A DNA stretch of 34,120 nt from an uncultured Collinsella sp. (GCA_958354105.1 CATWVA010000020.1:1-34120), one strand, 5' to 3'. Positions 24,931 to 33,042 are shown, counted from the first letter of the stretch. The notes: generated by a model not told the origin, from the letters alone. Program-made: numbers and translations.

Positions 24931-25515
24931 ATGGGCACGACTTCCCCCAAGGCGGTCATCATGGACGAGACCGCCGTCAATCGAGCGATGACCCGCATCG
25001 CGCACGAGATTCTCGAGCGCAACGAGGGCTGTGAAGACCTCGCTCTGGTCGGCATCGTCACGCGCGGCGACCTTCTGGCAAAGAAGCTCGCCGAGGAGAT
25101 CAAGGAGATCGAGGGCGTCGACGTTCCGCTCGGCAGCCTCGACATCAGCTTCTATCGCGATGACTATGCGACCAATTTCGCTCCCGCGATCCACGCCACC
25201 AACATTCCCTTCAGCGTCGACGGCAAGCGCGTCGTGCTGGTGGACGACATCCTGTATACGGGTCGTACCATTCGCGCCGCTCTGGACGCCGTCATGGACC
25301 TGGGCCGTCCGAGCCGCATCGAGCTGGCGGTCCTCGTTGACCGCGGCCACCGTGAGCTCCCCATCTCGCCGGACTTTGTCGGCAAGAACGTTCCCTCGTC
25401 GCATGAGGAGAACGTGCACCTATATATGAAGGAAGTCGACGGCCACACCGCTGTCGAGATTAACGACGTCGCGCCGGGTTCCCATGTGGGCTCCGCGCCG
25501 CTGGGAGGTGAGTAG
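24931..25515 (+). CDS. pyrR: Pyrimidine operon attenuation protein / uracil phosphoribosyltransferase PyrR
   Basis: RNA-binding regulator that senses UMP and promotes termination in pyr leaders; some members also have weak uracil phosphoribosyltransferase activity. The 194-residue protein shows AVIMDETAVNRAMTRIAHEIL, LVGIVTRGDLLAK, PLGSLDISFYRDD, the PRPP motif VVLVDDILYTGRTIRAAL from residue 101, and a C-terminal LAVLVDRGHRELPISPDFVGKNVP. The last 20 or so residues, glycine-rich, extend beyond the usual end. ATG follows GGAAGGAGATCG. It lies directly after an attenuator of the kind it controls, which supports autoregulation. Confidence 0.97.
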   Translation: MGTTSPKAVIMDETAVNRAMTRIAHEILERNEGCEDLALVGIVTRGDLLAKKLAEEIKEIEGVDVPLGSLDISFYRDDYATNFAPAIHATNIPFSVDGKRVVLVDDILYTGRTIRAALDAVMDLGRPSRIELAVLVDRGHRELPISPDFVGKNVPSSHEENVHLYMKEVDGHTAVEINDVAPGSHVGSAPLGGE

Positions 25516-25519
25516 TACC

Positions 25520-26464
25520 GTGGCGTTCAACCATAAGCACCTGATCGACATTACCGAGTACTCCGAAGAGGACATCAAGCTCATCCTCGAGACCGCCAAG
25601 GCGTTCTCCGAGGTCAACGAGCGTGCGATCAAAAAGGTCCCCACGCTCAAGGGCAAGACCATCGTCAACATGTTTAACGAGCCCTCGACGCGCACGCGCA
25701 GCTCCTTCGAGCTTGCCGAGAAGCGTCTTTCGGCCGACAGCCTCAACTTTGGCGGCTCCTCGACCTCCACGGTCAAGGGCGAGAGCCTCGTCGATACCGT
25801 CGAGACCCTCAACGCCTATAAGATCGACTGCATCGTCGTGCGCGACAAGCACGCCGGCGCGCCCTACATCGTCACGCAGAACTCGCCCGCGAGCGTCATC
25901 TGCGCCGGCGACGGCAAGCACAACCACCCCACGCAGGCCCTGCTCGACCTGTACACCATCTGGGAGCACAAGGGCGACTTCCACGGTCTGAAGGTCGCCG
26001 TCGTCGGCGATATCGCGCACTCCCGTGTCTGCGGCTCGCTGATCCCCGCCCTTAAGATCATGGGCTGCGAGACCTACGCCGTCGCCCCCGGCACGCTGCT
26101 GCCGCCGGCGCCCGAGGTCCTGGGCTGCGACCACGTGACGAGCGATCTCGATTCCGTCCTGCCCGAGCTGGACGTCGTCTACATGCTGCGCGTGCAGCAG
26201 GAGCGCCTCGAGGGTGCCCCGTTCCCGACCATTCGCGAGTACCACAAGCTCTTCGGCCTGACCAAGGACCGCGAGAAGCTCATGAAGCCCGATGCGATCA
26301 TCTGCCACCCGGGCCCCATCAACCGCGGCGTCGAGTTCGACTCCTATATGGCCGACCACCCGCAACGCTCCGTCATCCTGGAGCAGGTCTACGCCGGTAT
26401 CTGCGTGCGTATGGCTATCCTGTATCTGCTGCTTGGAGGTGCCGATAATGGCCTTGCTTCTTAA
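25520..26464 (+). CDS. pyrB: Aspartate carbamoyltransferase catalytic subunit
   Basis: Condenses carbamoyl phosphate with aspartate, the committed step of pyrimidine synthesis. The 314-residue protein carries the carbamoyl phosphate site STRTRSSFE starting at residue 56. It also has FGGSSTSTVKGESL, HPTQALLDLYT, VAVVGDIAHSRV, MLRVQQER and the domain-closing CHPGPINRGVEF. The start is GTG at 25520, 9 bases after GGGAGGTGA; upstream in-frame starts lie inside pyrR and lack homology. No pyrI regulatory subunit is present, as in Bacillus. It overlaps pyrC by 17 bases. Confidence 0.97.
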   Translation: MAFNHKHLIDITEYSEEDIKLILETAKAFSEVNERAIKKVPTLKGKTIVNMFNEPSTRTRSSFELAEKRLSADSLNFGGSSTSTVKGESLVDTVETLNAYKIDCIVVRDKHAGAPYIVTQNSPASVICAGDGKHNHPTQALLDLYTIWEHKGDFHGLKVAVVGDIAHSRVCGSLIPALKIMGCETYAVAPGTLLPPAPEVLGCDHVTSDLDSVLPELDVVYMLRVQQERLEGAPFPTIREYHKLFGLTKDREKLMKPDAIICHPGPINRGVEFDSYMADHPQRSVILEQVYAGICVRMAILYLLLGGADNGLAS

Positions 26465-27737
26465 GAATGCCCACGTCGTCGACCCGTCCGTCGAGCTTGA
26501 CGGTGTCGTTGACGTCCTGATTGACGGCGACAAGATCGCCGAGGTCGGCGAGAATCTCGCCGTCGAGGGAGCCGAGGTCCGCGACCTTTCCGGCAAGTAC
26601 CTCGTCCCCGGTCTGGTGGATATGCACGTTCACCTTCGCGAGCCCGGCTACGAGGTCAAAGAGGACATCGAGAGCGGCACCCGCGCAGCTGCCAAGGGCG
26701 GCTTTACCGGCGTGTGCTCCATGCCCAACACCGATCCCGTCACCGATAACGGCACCGTCGTGGAGTTCGTCAAGTCCCGCGCTGCCGAGGTCGGTCACTG
26801 CCGCGTCTATCCGTCGGGCGCCATGACCCGCGGTCTTAAGGGCGAGGCTATGTCCGAGATGGGCGATATGGTCGCCCACGGCGCCGTCGCCTTCACCGAC
26901 GACGGTCGCGGCGTGCAGGGCGCGGGCATGCTCCGTCGCTGCATGGACTACGGCAAGATGTTCGGCAAGGTCTTTATGAGCCACTGCCAGGACGAGGACC
27001 TGGTCGGCCACGGCCAGATCAACGAGGGCAAGGTCTCTACCCGTTTGGCTCTCGAGGGCTGGCCGGCTGCCGGCGAGGAGCTCCAGATCGCCCGCGACAT
27101 CGAGATCGCCAAGCTGACCGGCGCCAAGCTGCACATCCAGCACATCTCCACCGCCCATGGCCTGGAGCTCGTGCGCGCCGGCAAGGCCGCTGGCGTTCAG
27201 GTTACCTGCGAGGCCACGCCGCACCACATGTTCCTGACCGAGAACGACCTAGACGAGACCTACAACACCTCGCTCAAGGTCAACCCGCCGCTGCGTACCG
27301 AGGAAGATGCCGAGGCCATCCGTCAGGGCGTCATCGACGGCACCGTCGACGCTATCGTCACCGATCACGCTCCCCATACCCCGTGGGAGAAGGCCCGTGA
27401 GTTCGAGCTTGCGCCCTTTGGCATGATCGGTCTCGAGACTTCGCTGTCGCTTGTGCTCACCGAGCTGGTCAACACGGGCAAGATGAGCGTGGGCCGCATG
27501 GTCGAGCTCATGGCCATCAAGCCGCGTGAGATTCTGGGTCTCGACCAGGTTCAGGTCAAGGCGGGCTCCGTTGCCGACCTGACCGTGTTCGACCCCTCTG
27601 CCACCTGGACGGTCGGCGAGGACGGTTACGAGTCGCGCGCCGAGAACTCCGGTTTTGCCGGCCGCACGCTTACCGGTCGTGCCACCGATGTGTTTGTCGG
27701 CGGTAAGCAGACGCTCGCCGACGGCTGCATCTGCTAG
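26448..27737 (+). CDS. pyrC: Dihydroorotase
   Basis: Cyclises carbamoyl aspartate to dihydroorotate; a zinc enzyme of the amidohydrolase fold. The 429-residue length and motifs fit the class I bacterial enzyme next to pyrB. DMHVHLREPG has H60 and H62 as metal ligands, and it is followed by GGFTGVCSMPNTDPVTDN, HCQDEDL, HIQHISTAHGLELVR, TCEATPHHMFLTE and the catalytic DHAPHTPWEK. ATG at 26448 has GGAGGT 7 bases upstream and lies inside the end of pyrB, giving a 17-base overlap and probable translational coupling. A gap of 92 bases before pyrK holds a weak GC hairpin, GCGCGG/CCGCGC, at 27758-27782. Confidence 0.97.
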   Translation: MALLLKNAHVVDPSVELDGVVDVLIDGDKIAEVGENLAVEGAEVRDLSGKYLVPGLVDMHVHLREPGYEVKEDIESGTRAAAKGGFTGVCSMPNTDPVTDNGTVVEFVKSRAAEVGHCRVYPSGAMTRGLKGEAMSEMGDMVAHGAVAFTDDGRGVQGAGMLRRCMDYGKMFGKVFMSHCQDEDLVGHGQINEGKVSTRLALEGWPAAGEELQIARDIEIAKLTGAKLHIQHISTAHGLELVRAGKAAGVQVTCEATPHHMFLTENDLDETYNTSLKVNPPLRTEEDAEAIRQGVIDGTVDAIVTDHAPHTPWEKAREFELAPFGMIGLETSLSLVLTELVNTGKMSVGRMVELMAIKPREILGLDQVQVKAGSVADLTVFDPSATWTVGEDGYESRAENSGFAGRTLTGRATDVFVGGKQTLADGCIC

Positions 27738-27829
27738 CATAGCCTTATCGCTTTTGTGCGCGGTGCCCTTGCGGTGCCGCGCTTTCTGTTCGCCTGAACC
27801 ATGCAACCGCATGGGGGATTGGAGCGTCT

Positions 27830-28621
27830 ATGCCCACACCTTCCACTGCACGCATGCACGACTTCGAGGTCGTCTCGAACCAGGAGATCGCCGACGGCAT
27901 CTTCTCGCTCGTTATCTCGGCCCCCAAGCTTGCAAGTGCGCTCAAGCCCGGCCAGTTTGTGAACATTGCCGTGCCCGGCGATGCGTCCTCGCTGCTTCGC
28001 GTGCCCCTGAGCTTCTATCGCGCCGACGCCCAGGCCGGCACCGTCGAGCTGTGGTACGCCGTCGTGGGCGACGACACCCGTCGTCTGTCGCAGATGGCCC
28101 CCGGTTCCACCTCTAATCTGCTGGGCCCTGGCGGCCGCGGCTGGCTTGTGCCCGAGGGCACTAGGAAGGCGCTGCTCGTTGCGGGCGGCATCGGTGTTCC
28201 GCCCGTGCTGTGCCTTGCCGGCAAGCTTGCCGAGCAGGGTGTGGCCGTCGACGTGTGCCTGGGCTTTGGCACCGCGTCCAAGGCCGTGGGAGTCGAAGAG
28301 TTCCGCGCGCTGGGCGCCACGGTTAACGTGTGCACCGATGATGGCACGCTCGGCACGCACGGTTTTTGCACCGACCCGGCAGCCGAGCTGCTTGGAGAGG
28401 GCGGCTACGACTACGTCGCCAGCTGCGGTCCCGCTGTCATGATGAAGAAAGTCGCCGCCGCTGCCGCCGAGGCCGGTGCGTACTGCGAGGTGTCGCTTGA
28501 GCGCATGATGAGCTGTGGCTTTGGCGCCTGCAACACCTGCAATGTCGAGACGGTCGACGGTATGAAGGGTGCTTGCATGTGCGGCCCCGTGTTCGATGCT
28601 TCCAAGGTGGTGGTCTTCTAG
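27830..28621 (+). CDS. pyrK: Dihydroorotate dehydrogenase electron transfer subunit
   Basis: FAD and 2Fe-2S subunit that passes electrons from dihydroorotate dehydrogenase B to NAD. The 263-residue protein has the ferredoxin-reductase layout: LKPGQFVNIAVPG, VPLSFYRADA as flavin-binding site, NLLGPGGRGW, LLVAGGIGVPPVLCLAGKL for the nucleotide, and YDYVASCGPAVMM. Near the C-terminus the cluster ligands read CGFGACNTC followed by ACMCGPVF. ATG at 27830 follows GGAG by 5 bases. Its TAG shares one base with the GTG of pyrD. The pair identifies the dehydrogenase as the NAD-linked class 1B type. Confidence 0.96.
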   Translation: MPTPSTARMHDFEVVSNQEIADGIFSLVISAPKLASALKPGQFVNIAVPGDASSLLRVPLSFYRADAQAGTVELWYAVVGDDTRRLSQMAPGSTSNLLGPGGRGWLVPEGTRKALLVAGGIGVPPVLCLAGKLAEQGVAVDVCLGFGTASKAVGVEEFRALGATVNVCTDDGTLGTHGFCTDPAAELLGEGGYDYVASCGPAVMMKKVAAAAAEAGAYCEVSLERMMSCGFGACNTCNVETVDGMKGACMCGPVFDASKVVVF

Positions 28622-29544
28622 TGGGTACCGTGAACATGGCCGTCGATTTCGGCGGCGTCAAGATGCAGAACCCCATCAACACCGCAGCCGGTACCTTTGG
28701 CTACGGTTGGCAGTTCCAGAACTTCTTTGATGTTTCCCAGCTGGGCGCCATCACCACCAAGGGTTGTGCTGCCGAGCCCTGGCCCGGCAACCCCGCACCC
28801 CGCATGGCCGAGATTCCCGGCGGTATGATCAACTCCGTGGGCCTTCAGAACCCCGGCGTGGCCGCCTTTGCCCGCGAGTCCGGTCCGTGGCTCGAACAGC
28901 TGTCCAAGGACGGCTGCCAGGTCATCTGTCAGGTTGCCGGCCACTCCGTTGACGAGTTTGTCCGCGCACTCGAGATGTATGTCGAGCTGTGCCCCTGGGC
29001 TGCCGGCTACGAGATCAACGTGAGCTGCCCTAATATCGCCGCCGGCGGTGCCGCCATGGGTTCCACGCCCGAGGGCGCCTCTTCCGTTATGGCCGCCTGC
29101 CGCAAGGTGACCGATAAGCCGCTGTTCGTGAAGATGGCACCGGTCAACGTTGCCGAGATTGCCAAGGCCCTCGAGGCTGCCGGCGCCGACGGCCTTTCGG
29201 TCATCAACTCCATCCAGGGTATGGCCATCGACGTCCATACCCGCAAGTCCCGCGTGGCCAAGCCCAAGGGCGGCCTTTCGGGCCCGCTGTGCCACCATAT
29301 CGCCGTGCGCATGGTCTGGGAGGTTGCCCAGGCCGTCGATATCCCCATCAACGGTGTCGGCGGTGTCATGACCGGCGAGGATGCGGCTGAGTTTATCCTG
29401 GCCGGCGCCACCTGCGTGTCGGTCGGCATGGCCAACTTCGTCGATCCGTGTGCTTCGCTTAAGATCGCGCATGAGCTCGAGGCCTGGGCCGAGTCCCAGG
29501 GCGTGAAGGACATCAACGAGCTGGTAGGTGCTTTCGAATGCTAG
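28621..29544 (+). CDS. pyrD: Dihydroorotate dehydrogenase B, catalytic subunit
   Basis: FMN enzyme oxidising dihydroorotate to orotate, working with PyrK. The 307-residue protein shows MQNPINTAAGTFGYG, ITTKGC, GMINSVGLQNPG, EINVSCPN with catalytic C136 (cysteine is the class 1B base), LFVKMAP, GLSVINSIQGMAID, GGLSGPLCHHIAV, INGVGGVMTGEDAAEFILAGA and SVGMANF. GTG at 28621 overlaps the pyrK stop by one base; a later GTG (28630) and ATG (28636) have worse spacing from AAGGTGG. It overlaps pyrF by 7 bases. Confidence 0.96.
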   Translation: MGTVNMAVDFGGVKMQNPINTAAGTFGYGWQFQNFFDVSQLGAITTKGCAAEPWPGNPAPRMAEIPGGMINSVGLQNPGVAAFARESGPWLEQLSKDGCQVICQVAGHSVDEFVRALEMYVELCPWAAGYEINVSCPNIAAGGAAMGSTPEGASSVMAACRKVTDKPLFVKMAPVNVAEIAKALEAAGADGLSVINSIQGMAIDVHTRKSRVAKPKGGLSGPLCHHIAVRMVWEVAQAVDIPINGVGGVMTGEDAAEFILAGATCVSVGMANFVDPCASLKIAHELEAWAESQGVKDINELVGAFEC

Positions 29545-30254
29545 AGAATGATGCCCGCGACCGTGTTATCGTCGCCCTCGACTGCGACCGTGAGCGCGCG
29601 CTCGAGCTCGCCCACGAGCTTTCGGGCCATGCCGCCTGGCTCAAGGTCGGCATGACGCTCTATTACGCTGAGGGTCCCCAGATCGTCAAGACCTTTAAGG
29701 ACCTTGGCTTTAAGGTCTTCCTCGACCTTAAGTTCCATGATATTCCGCATCAGGTTCGCGGTGCCGCCCGCTCGGCCTCGCTTGCCGGTGCCGACCTGCT
29801 TTCGGTCCACGGCTTGGGCTCGGGCGCTATGCTCGCTGCCTGCCGCGAGGGTGCCGAGGAGGCACGCGAGGACCGCGCCAAGCTCGTCGCCATCACCGTG
29901 CTTACGAGCATGAATCAGGATGCCTTGAGCGAGATCGGCGTCGAGTCGCCCGTGGCCGAGGAGGCCGCCCGCTTGGCAAAGCTTGCTCAGGCCAACGGCA
30001 TCGATGGCATCGTGTGCTCACCGATGGAGGCTCACGACATGCGTGAGCTGCTGGGTCCTGATGCCCTGATCGTGACTCCGGGTGTGCGTCCGGTGGGTTC
30101 CGCCCTTGGTGACCAGTCCCGCGTGGCGACGCCTTCCCAGGCTATCGAGCGTGGCGCAAGCCACATTGTGGTGGGCCGTCCCATCACCGGTGCCGACGAT
30201 CCGGTTGCCGCCTTTGACGCCATCGTCGCCGAGCTGGTCGAAAACGTCGCGTAA
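29538..30254 (+). CDS. pyrF: Orotidine 5'-phosphate decarboxylase
   Basis: Decarboxylates OMP to UMP, the last step of the pathway. The 238-residue protein has VIVALDCDRERAL, LKVGMTLYYAEGP, the catalytic array FLDLKFHDIPHQV (D63, K65, D68), ADLLSVHGLG, ITVLTSM, GIVCSPMEA, VTPGVRP and HIVVGRPITGADDP. ATG lies 7 bases inside the end of pyrD. It is the last gene of the operon. pyrE, whose product makes OMP, does not follow and must be encoded elsewhere. Confidence 0.97.
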   Translation: MLENDARDRVIVALDCDRERALELAHELSGHAAWLKVGMTLYYAEGPQIVKTFKDLGFKVFLDLKFHDIPHQVRGAARSASLAGADLLSVHGLGSGAMLAACREGAEEAREDRAKLVAITVLTSMNQDALSEIGVESPVAEEAARLAKLAQANGIDGIVCSPMEAHDMRELLGPDALIVTPGVRPVGSALGDQSRVATPSQAIERGASHIVVGRPITGADDPVAAFDAIVAELVENVA

Positions 30255-30299
30255 AAGATTCCCCTAAGTCACCACTTTTGGGTCTCATTAGCACAAAAT

Positions 30300-30357
30300 A
30301 GCCCCTGTGTCTGCGTAAACTTTCCCATCCTTTGTGTGGAATCGCAGGTCAGGGGCT
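30300..30357. other. Long two-part hairpin in the pyrF-mihF gap
   Basis: AGCCCCTG (30300-30307) pairs with CAGGGGCT (30350-30357). After a small internal loop, CTGCG (30311-30315) pairs with CGCAG (30343-30347), leaving a 27-nt apical region with further TTCC/GGAA pairing. No T-run follows on the + strand; on the minus strand ATTTTG follows. It could be a terminator, a structured RNA or a dispersed repeat. Confidence 0.5.
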
Positions 30358-30440
30358 TAACTTTGGGCGCAGTATATTGCACTTTTTGCGGGTATCGTCT
30401 AACCTATGGAGCCGCGATTAAGCATTTTGTACGTTCTACG

Positions 30441-30449
30441 TGCTAAAAT
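30441..30449 (+). promoter_or_regulatory. Extended -10 promoter for mihF, inside a dyad
   Basis: TGCTAAAAT is an extended -10 that predicts a leader of about 38 nt. It overlaps an imperfect palindrome at 30422-30451: GCATTTT pairs with AAAATGC, with inner ACGT-TCT-ACGT. A repressor bound there would block this promoter. Confidence 0.55.
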
Positions 30450-30493
30450 GCCAATTATTGAATCAGATATAACCCAACTATTTGGAGGTACGA

Positions 30494-30802
30494 ATGGCAC
30501 TCCCTCAGCTTACCGACGAGCAGCGCAAGCAGGCTCTTGAGAAGGCTGCTGCCGCACGTCACGCCCGCGCTGAGCTTCGCGAGCAGATCAAGAAGGGCGA
30601 GAAGTCCCTCGAGTCCGTGCTCAACTCCGATGACCCCATCGCTTCCCGCATGAAGGTTTCCACCCTCATCGAGTCTCTCCCCGGTTATGGCAAGGCCAAG
30701 GCCGCCAAGATCATGGAGGAGCTCGGTATCTCCGCTACTCGTCGCGTCCAGGGCCTCGGCGTCCGTCAGCGCGAGCAGCTCCTCGAGCAGCTGACCAAAT
30801 AA
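30494..30802 (+). CDS. mihF: Integration host factor, actinobacterial type (mIHF)
   Basis: Small nucleoid protein of the mycobacterial/Streptomyces IHF family, unrelated to the alpha/beta IHF of E. coli. It bends DNA and supports phage integration and chromosome organisation. The 102-residue protein begins MALPQLTDEQRKQALEKAAAAR, a conserved helix. The H2TH-like DNA-binding part is at about 58-80 (LIESLPGYGKAKAAKIMEELGI), and it ends RRVQGLGVRQREQLLEQL. ATG at 30494 follows GGAGGT; an earlier GTG-type in-frame start is upstream of that site. The gene is directly followed by gmk, as in Mycobacterium and Streptomyces, which supports the lineage call. Confidence 0.96.
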   Translation: MALPQLTDEQRKQALEKAAAARHARAELREQIKKGEKSLESVLNSDDPIASRMKVSTLIESLPGYGKAKAAKIMEELGISATRRVQGLGVRQREQLLEQLTK

Positions 30803-31372
30803 GTGAGCGCTCAGGATTCCAAGCTCTTTGTGATTTCTGGACCGTCAGGCGCAGGCAAGGGCACGCTCGTCACTCGTGTGCGCGAGCGCCGCTCGAACCT
30901 GGGTCTGACGGTTTCGGCTACCACGCGAGCACCACGCAAAGGTGAGGTCGACGGCGTCAACTACTTTTTTCTGACGCGCGAGGAGTTCGACCGCCGCGTG
31001 GCAAACGGTGAGTTTGTTGAGTGGGCCGAGGTCCACGGTAACTGCTACGGCACGTTGGTGAGCGAGGTCACATCCAAGCTCGCCTCGGGCGCGTCTCTGA
31101 TTTTGGAGATCGATGTCCAGGGCGCCCTGCAGGTGAAGGAGCGTTTCCCCGAGGCCGTGCTGATCTTTATCAAGCCGCCTTCGCTTGAGGTGCTCCGCGA
31201 GCGTCTAGTCGGTCGCGGTACCGAGACGCCCGAGACGATTGAGCTGCGTATGGCAAACGCCGCCGATGAGCTTGCCCTTGCCGACCGCTACGACGACGTC
31301 GTGGTTAATGACGATCTCGACCGCGCGACCGATGAGCTCGTTCGCGTTCTCGATATGCATGAAAGGATCTGA
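30803..31372 (+). CDS. gmk: Guanylate kinase
   Basis: Phosphorylates GMP to GDP using ATP. The 189-residue protein has the P-loop SGPSGAGKGT at 12-21, the GMP-binding segment VSATTRAPRKGEVDGVNYFFL, FVEWAEVHGNCYGT, ILEIDVQGALQV, IFIKPPSLEVLRERLVGRGTET and a C-terminal DYDD-like YDDVVVNDDLD. The GTG start directly follows the mihF TAA with no clear ribosome site, so it probably depends on coupling to mihF translation. The mihF-gmk-rpoZ order is standard in Actinobacteria. Confidence 0.97.
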   Translation: MSAQDSKLFVISGPSGAGKGTLVTRVRERRSNLGLTVSATTRAPRKGEVDGVNYFFLTREEFDRRVANGEFVEWAEVHGNCYGTLVSEVTSKLASGASLILEIDVQGALQVKERFPEAVLIFIKPPSLEVLRERLVGRGTETPETIELRMANAADELALADRYDDVVVNDDLDRATDELVRVLDMHERI

Positions 31373-31377
31373 GGTCC

Positions 31378-31659
31378 GTGTCCGTTGTAAAGCCTTGCAT
31401 TGACGATCTTCTGGAGAAGACCGATCACAACCGCTTCCTGCTCGCTTCGCTTGCCTCCAAGCGTGCCTGCGACATCAATAGCATGCTGCGCGGTCAGCAT
31501 AACCGCGTGCTCGCCGTCCAAGATGTCGATGACATCACCATCGCGCTCTCCGGCGCCGATACCATCTCGATGGCTATGGACGAGATTGTCGACGGCGATA
31601 TCTCCTACGACGAGGCTCGCTACGAGAAGGCGCTCGGCCACAAGGTTGCTGAAGCCTAA
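31378..31659 (+). CDS. rpoZ: RNA polymerase omega subunit
   Basis: Small subunit that chaperones beta' during polymerase assembly. The 93-residue protein matches omega: KPCIDDLLEKTDHNRFLLASLASKRACDIN, with the conserved KR-A, followed by VDDITIALSGAD, and an acidic region IVDGDISYDEARYEKALG. It starts at GTG 31378, five bases after gmk, with GAAAGGA and GAGGT upstream. Its TAA is immediately followed by the thiI ATG. Omega is also the ppGpp site in proteobacteria, but that cannot be assumed here. Confidence 0.93.
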   Translation: MSVVKPCIDDLLEKTDHNRFLLASLASKRACDINSMLRGQHNRVLAVQDVDDITIALSGADTISMAMDEIVDGDISYDEARYEKALGHKVAEA

Positions 31660-32904
31660 ATGGCAGCCCGCGTCTGCCTGGTCCACTATCACGAGGTTGG
31701 ACTGAAGGGCAAGAACCGCGCACATTTTGAGCATATCCTCATGGATAACATCAAGGCGGCCTTGGCCGCCTTTTCCGTGAATGCCGTGTCTCGAATTTCC
31801 GGTTATATCCTCGTGACCTTTAACGAGCATCAGGCTGACGAGGCGGCGCGCGTCATTCGCACCGTCCCCGGCGTTGCCCGTGTGTCTTTGGCGTATCACA
31901 CGAACCGCGACCCGCAGGAGTACTGCGCCGCCGCCGTCAAGGCGCTGCGCGAGTTTGGCCCCTTCGATTCGTTTAAGGTGCATGCCAAGCGCTCTAACAC
32001 CGACTACGAGCTCACCTCGATTGATATCAATCGACAGGTTGGCGAGGTGCTGTGTGAGGCCTTTCCCGATAAAAAGGTTCAAATGCACGACCCCGATGCA
32101 ATGGTGCACGTACTGGTGGTCCAGGGTAGCGTTTACGTGTACGCACGCTCCGAGCGCGGCGTGGGCGGTCTGCCGGTGGGTTCTGCCGGCAAGGTTGTGA
32201 CGCTGCTGTCGTCGGGTATCGATTCTCCGGTGGCGACCTGGATGCTCGCGCGTCGCGGCGCGGTGTGCGTGCCGGTACATTTCTCTGGCCGTCCGCAGAC
32301 GCCCGACACGAGTGAGTATTTGGTGCAGGACATCATCCGTGCGCTTGAGCCGGGTGTCCAGATCGGCCGCCTGTACGTGGTGCCGTTTGGCGACTGCCAG
32401 CGTGAGATTTCGGTCACCTGTCCCAGCAACCTGCGCGTGATCATGTATCGCCGCATTATGTATTCGGTTGCTGAGCGCATTGCACACATCGAGGGTGCCA
32501 AGGCCATCGTTACGGGCGAATCGCTTGGACAGGTTGCCTCCCAAACGCTTGAGAACATCATGGCCGTTAACGAGGCCGTGAAGATCCCCGTGTTCCGTCC
32601 TCTCATCGGTTCGGACAAGCAGGAGATCATCGCGCGCGCCGAGGAGATCGGTACGTTCGATATCTCGACTGAGGCCGCTCCCGACTGCTGCACGCTGTTT
32701 ATGCCGCGCCGTCCCGAGACGCACGCTAAACTCGATGCCGTGCATGAGGCCTGGGAACTGTTTGATCACGAGGAGATGATTGAGCGCCTGCTCAAGCAGA
32801 CCGAGTACATCGACTTCGAGAGCAACACATATAAGGCCCCTAAGACCTTAAAACGCAAACATTCGGAGCTTGCTCCGCGTGAGATTTACCAAGATCACGA
32901 GTAA
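31660..32904 (+). CDS. thiI: tRNA 4-thiouridine synthetase ThiI, no rhodanese domain
   Basis: ATP-dependent enzyme that thiolates U8 of tRNA; in some bacteria it also supplies sulfur for the thiamine thiazole. The 414-residue protein has an N-terminal ferredoxin-like part (LVHYHEVGLKGKNR), a THUMP domain (about 60-165), and a PP-loop adenylation domain with LLSSGIDSPVATW from about residue 182. The usual loop is SGGIDSPVA, here SSGIDSPVA. It ends shortly after the catalytic domain and lacks the C-terminal rhodanese domain of E. coli ThiI, so sulfur must come directly from a cysteine desulfurase, as in Bacillus. It starts right after the rpoZ stop and is closed by a terminator. Confidence 0.95.
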   Translation: MAARVCLVHYHEVGLKGKNRAHFEHILMDNIKAALAAFSVNAVSRISGYILVTFNEHQADEAARVIRTVPGVARVSLAYHTNRDPQEYCAAAVKALREFGPFDSFKVHAKRSNTDYELTSIDINRQVGEVLCEAFPDKKVQMHDPDAMVHVLVVQGSVYVYARSERGVGGLPVGSAGKVVTLLSSGIDSPVATWMLARRGAVCVPVHFSGRPQTPDTSEYLVQDIIRALEPGVQIGRLYVVPFGDCQREISVTCPSNLRVIMYRRIMYSVAERIAHIEGAKAIVTGESLGQVASQTLENIMAVNEAVKIPVFRPLIGSDKQEIIARAEEIGTFDISTEAAPDCCTLFMPRRPETHAKLDAVHEAWELFDHEEMIERLLKQTEYIDFESNTYKAPKTLKRKHSELAPREIYQDHE

Positions 32905-32914
32905 ATTTGTGCAT

Positions 32915-32947
32915 AGACCGACGATGCGCCTGTATCGTCGGTCTTTT
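32915..32947 (+). terminator. Intrinsic terminator after thiI
   Basis: AGACCGACGAT (32915-32925) pairs perfectly with ATCGTCGGTCT (32934-32944), an 8-nt loop between, followed by TTT. It isolates the com genes from the mihF unit. Confidence 0.92.
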
Positions 32948-32961
32948 GCTATCTGGGCATT

Positions 32962-33019
32962 TTGCGACTAAGTGTTCATTTGTCGACGTGTGCCTGAATA
33001 AATGGACATTATTTCGCAA
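32962..33019. repeat. Long imperfect dyad upstream of comEA
   Basis: TTGCGA (32962-32967) pairs with TCGCAA (33014-33019), and AGTGTTCATTT (32971-32981) with AAATGGACATT (33000-33010) using two G-T pairs. Three unpaired bases separate the two stem parts on each side, and the loop is 18 nt. It ends 3 bases before the 20-bp box. It could be an operator, an RNA hairpin or a decayed repeat. Confidence 0.45.
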
Positions 33020-33022
33020 GGT

Positions 33023-33042
33023 TTTGGTCAGCTTTTGGTTTG
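33023..33042 (+). promoter_or_regulatory. Shared 20-bp box, copy 2 (upstream of comEA)
   Basis: Identical to 4461-4480. Half-sites TTTGGT are at 33023 and 33034. It lies 75 bp before the comEA ATG, against 71 bp before yraN. The flanking sequence on either side differs, so the identity is not explained by a longer duplication. Confidence 0.65.

Noticed and set aside
27758..27782. Terminator between pyrC and pyrK
   Set aside because: The stem is only 6 bp with a 13-nt loop and only TTT after it; the pathway logic favours read-through, so it was not listed as a terminator.
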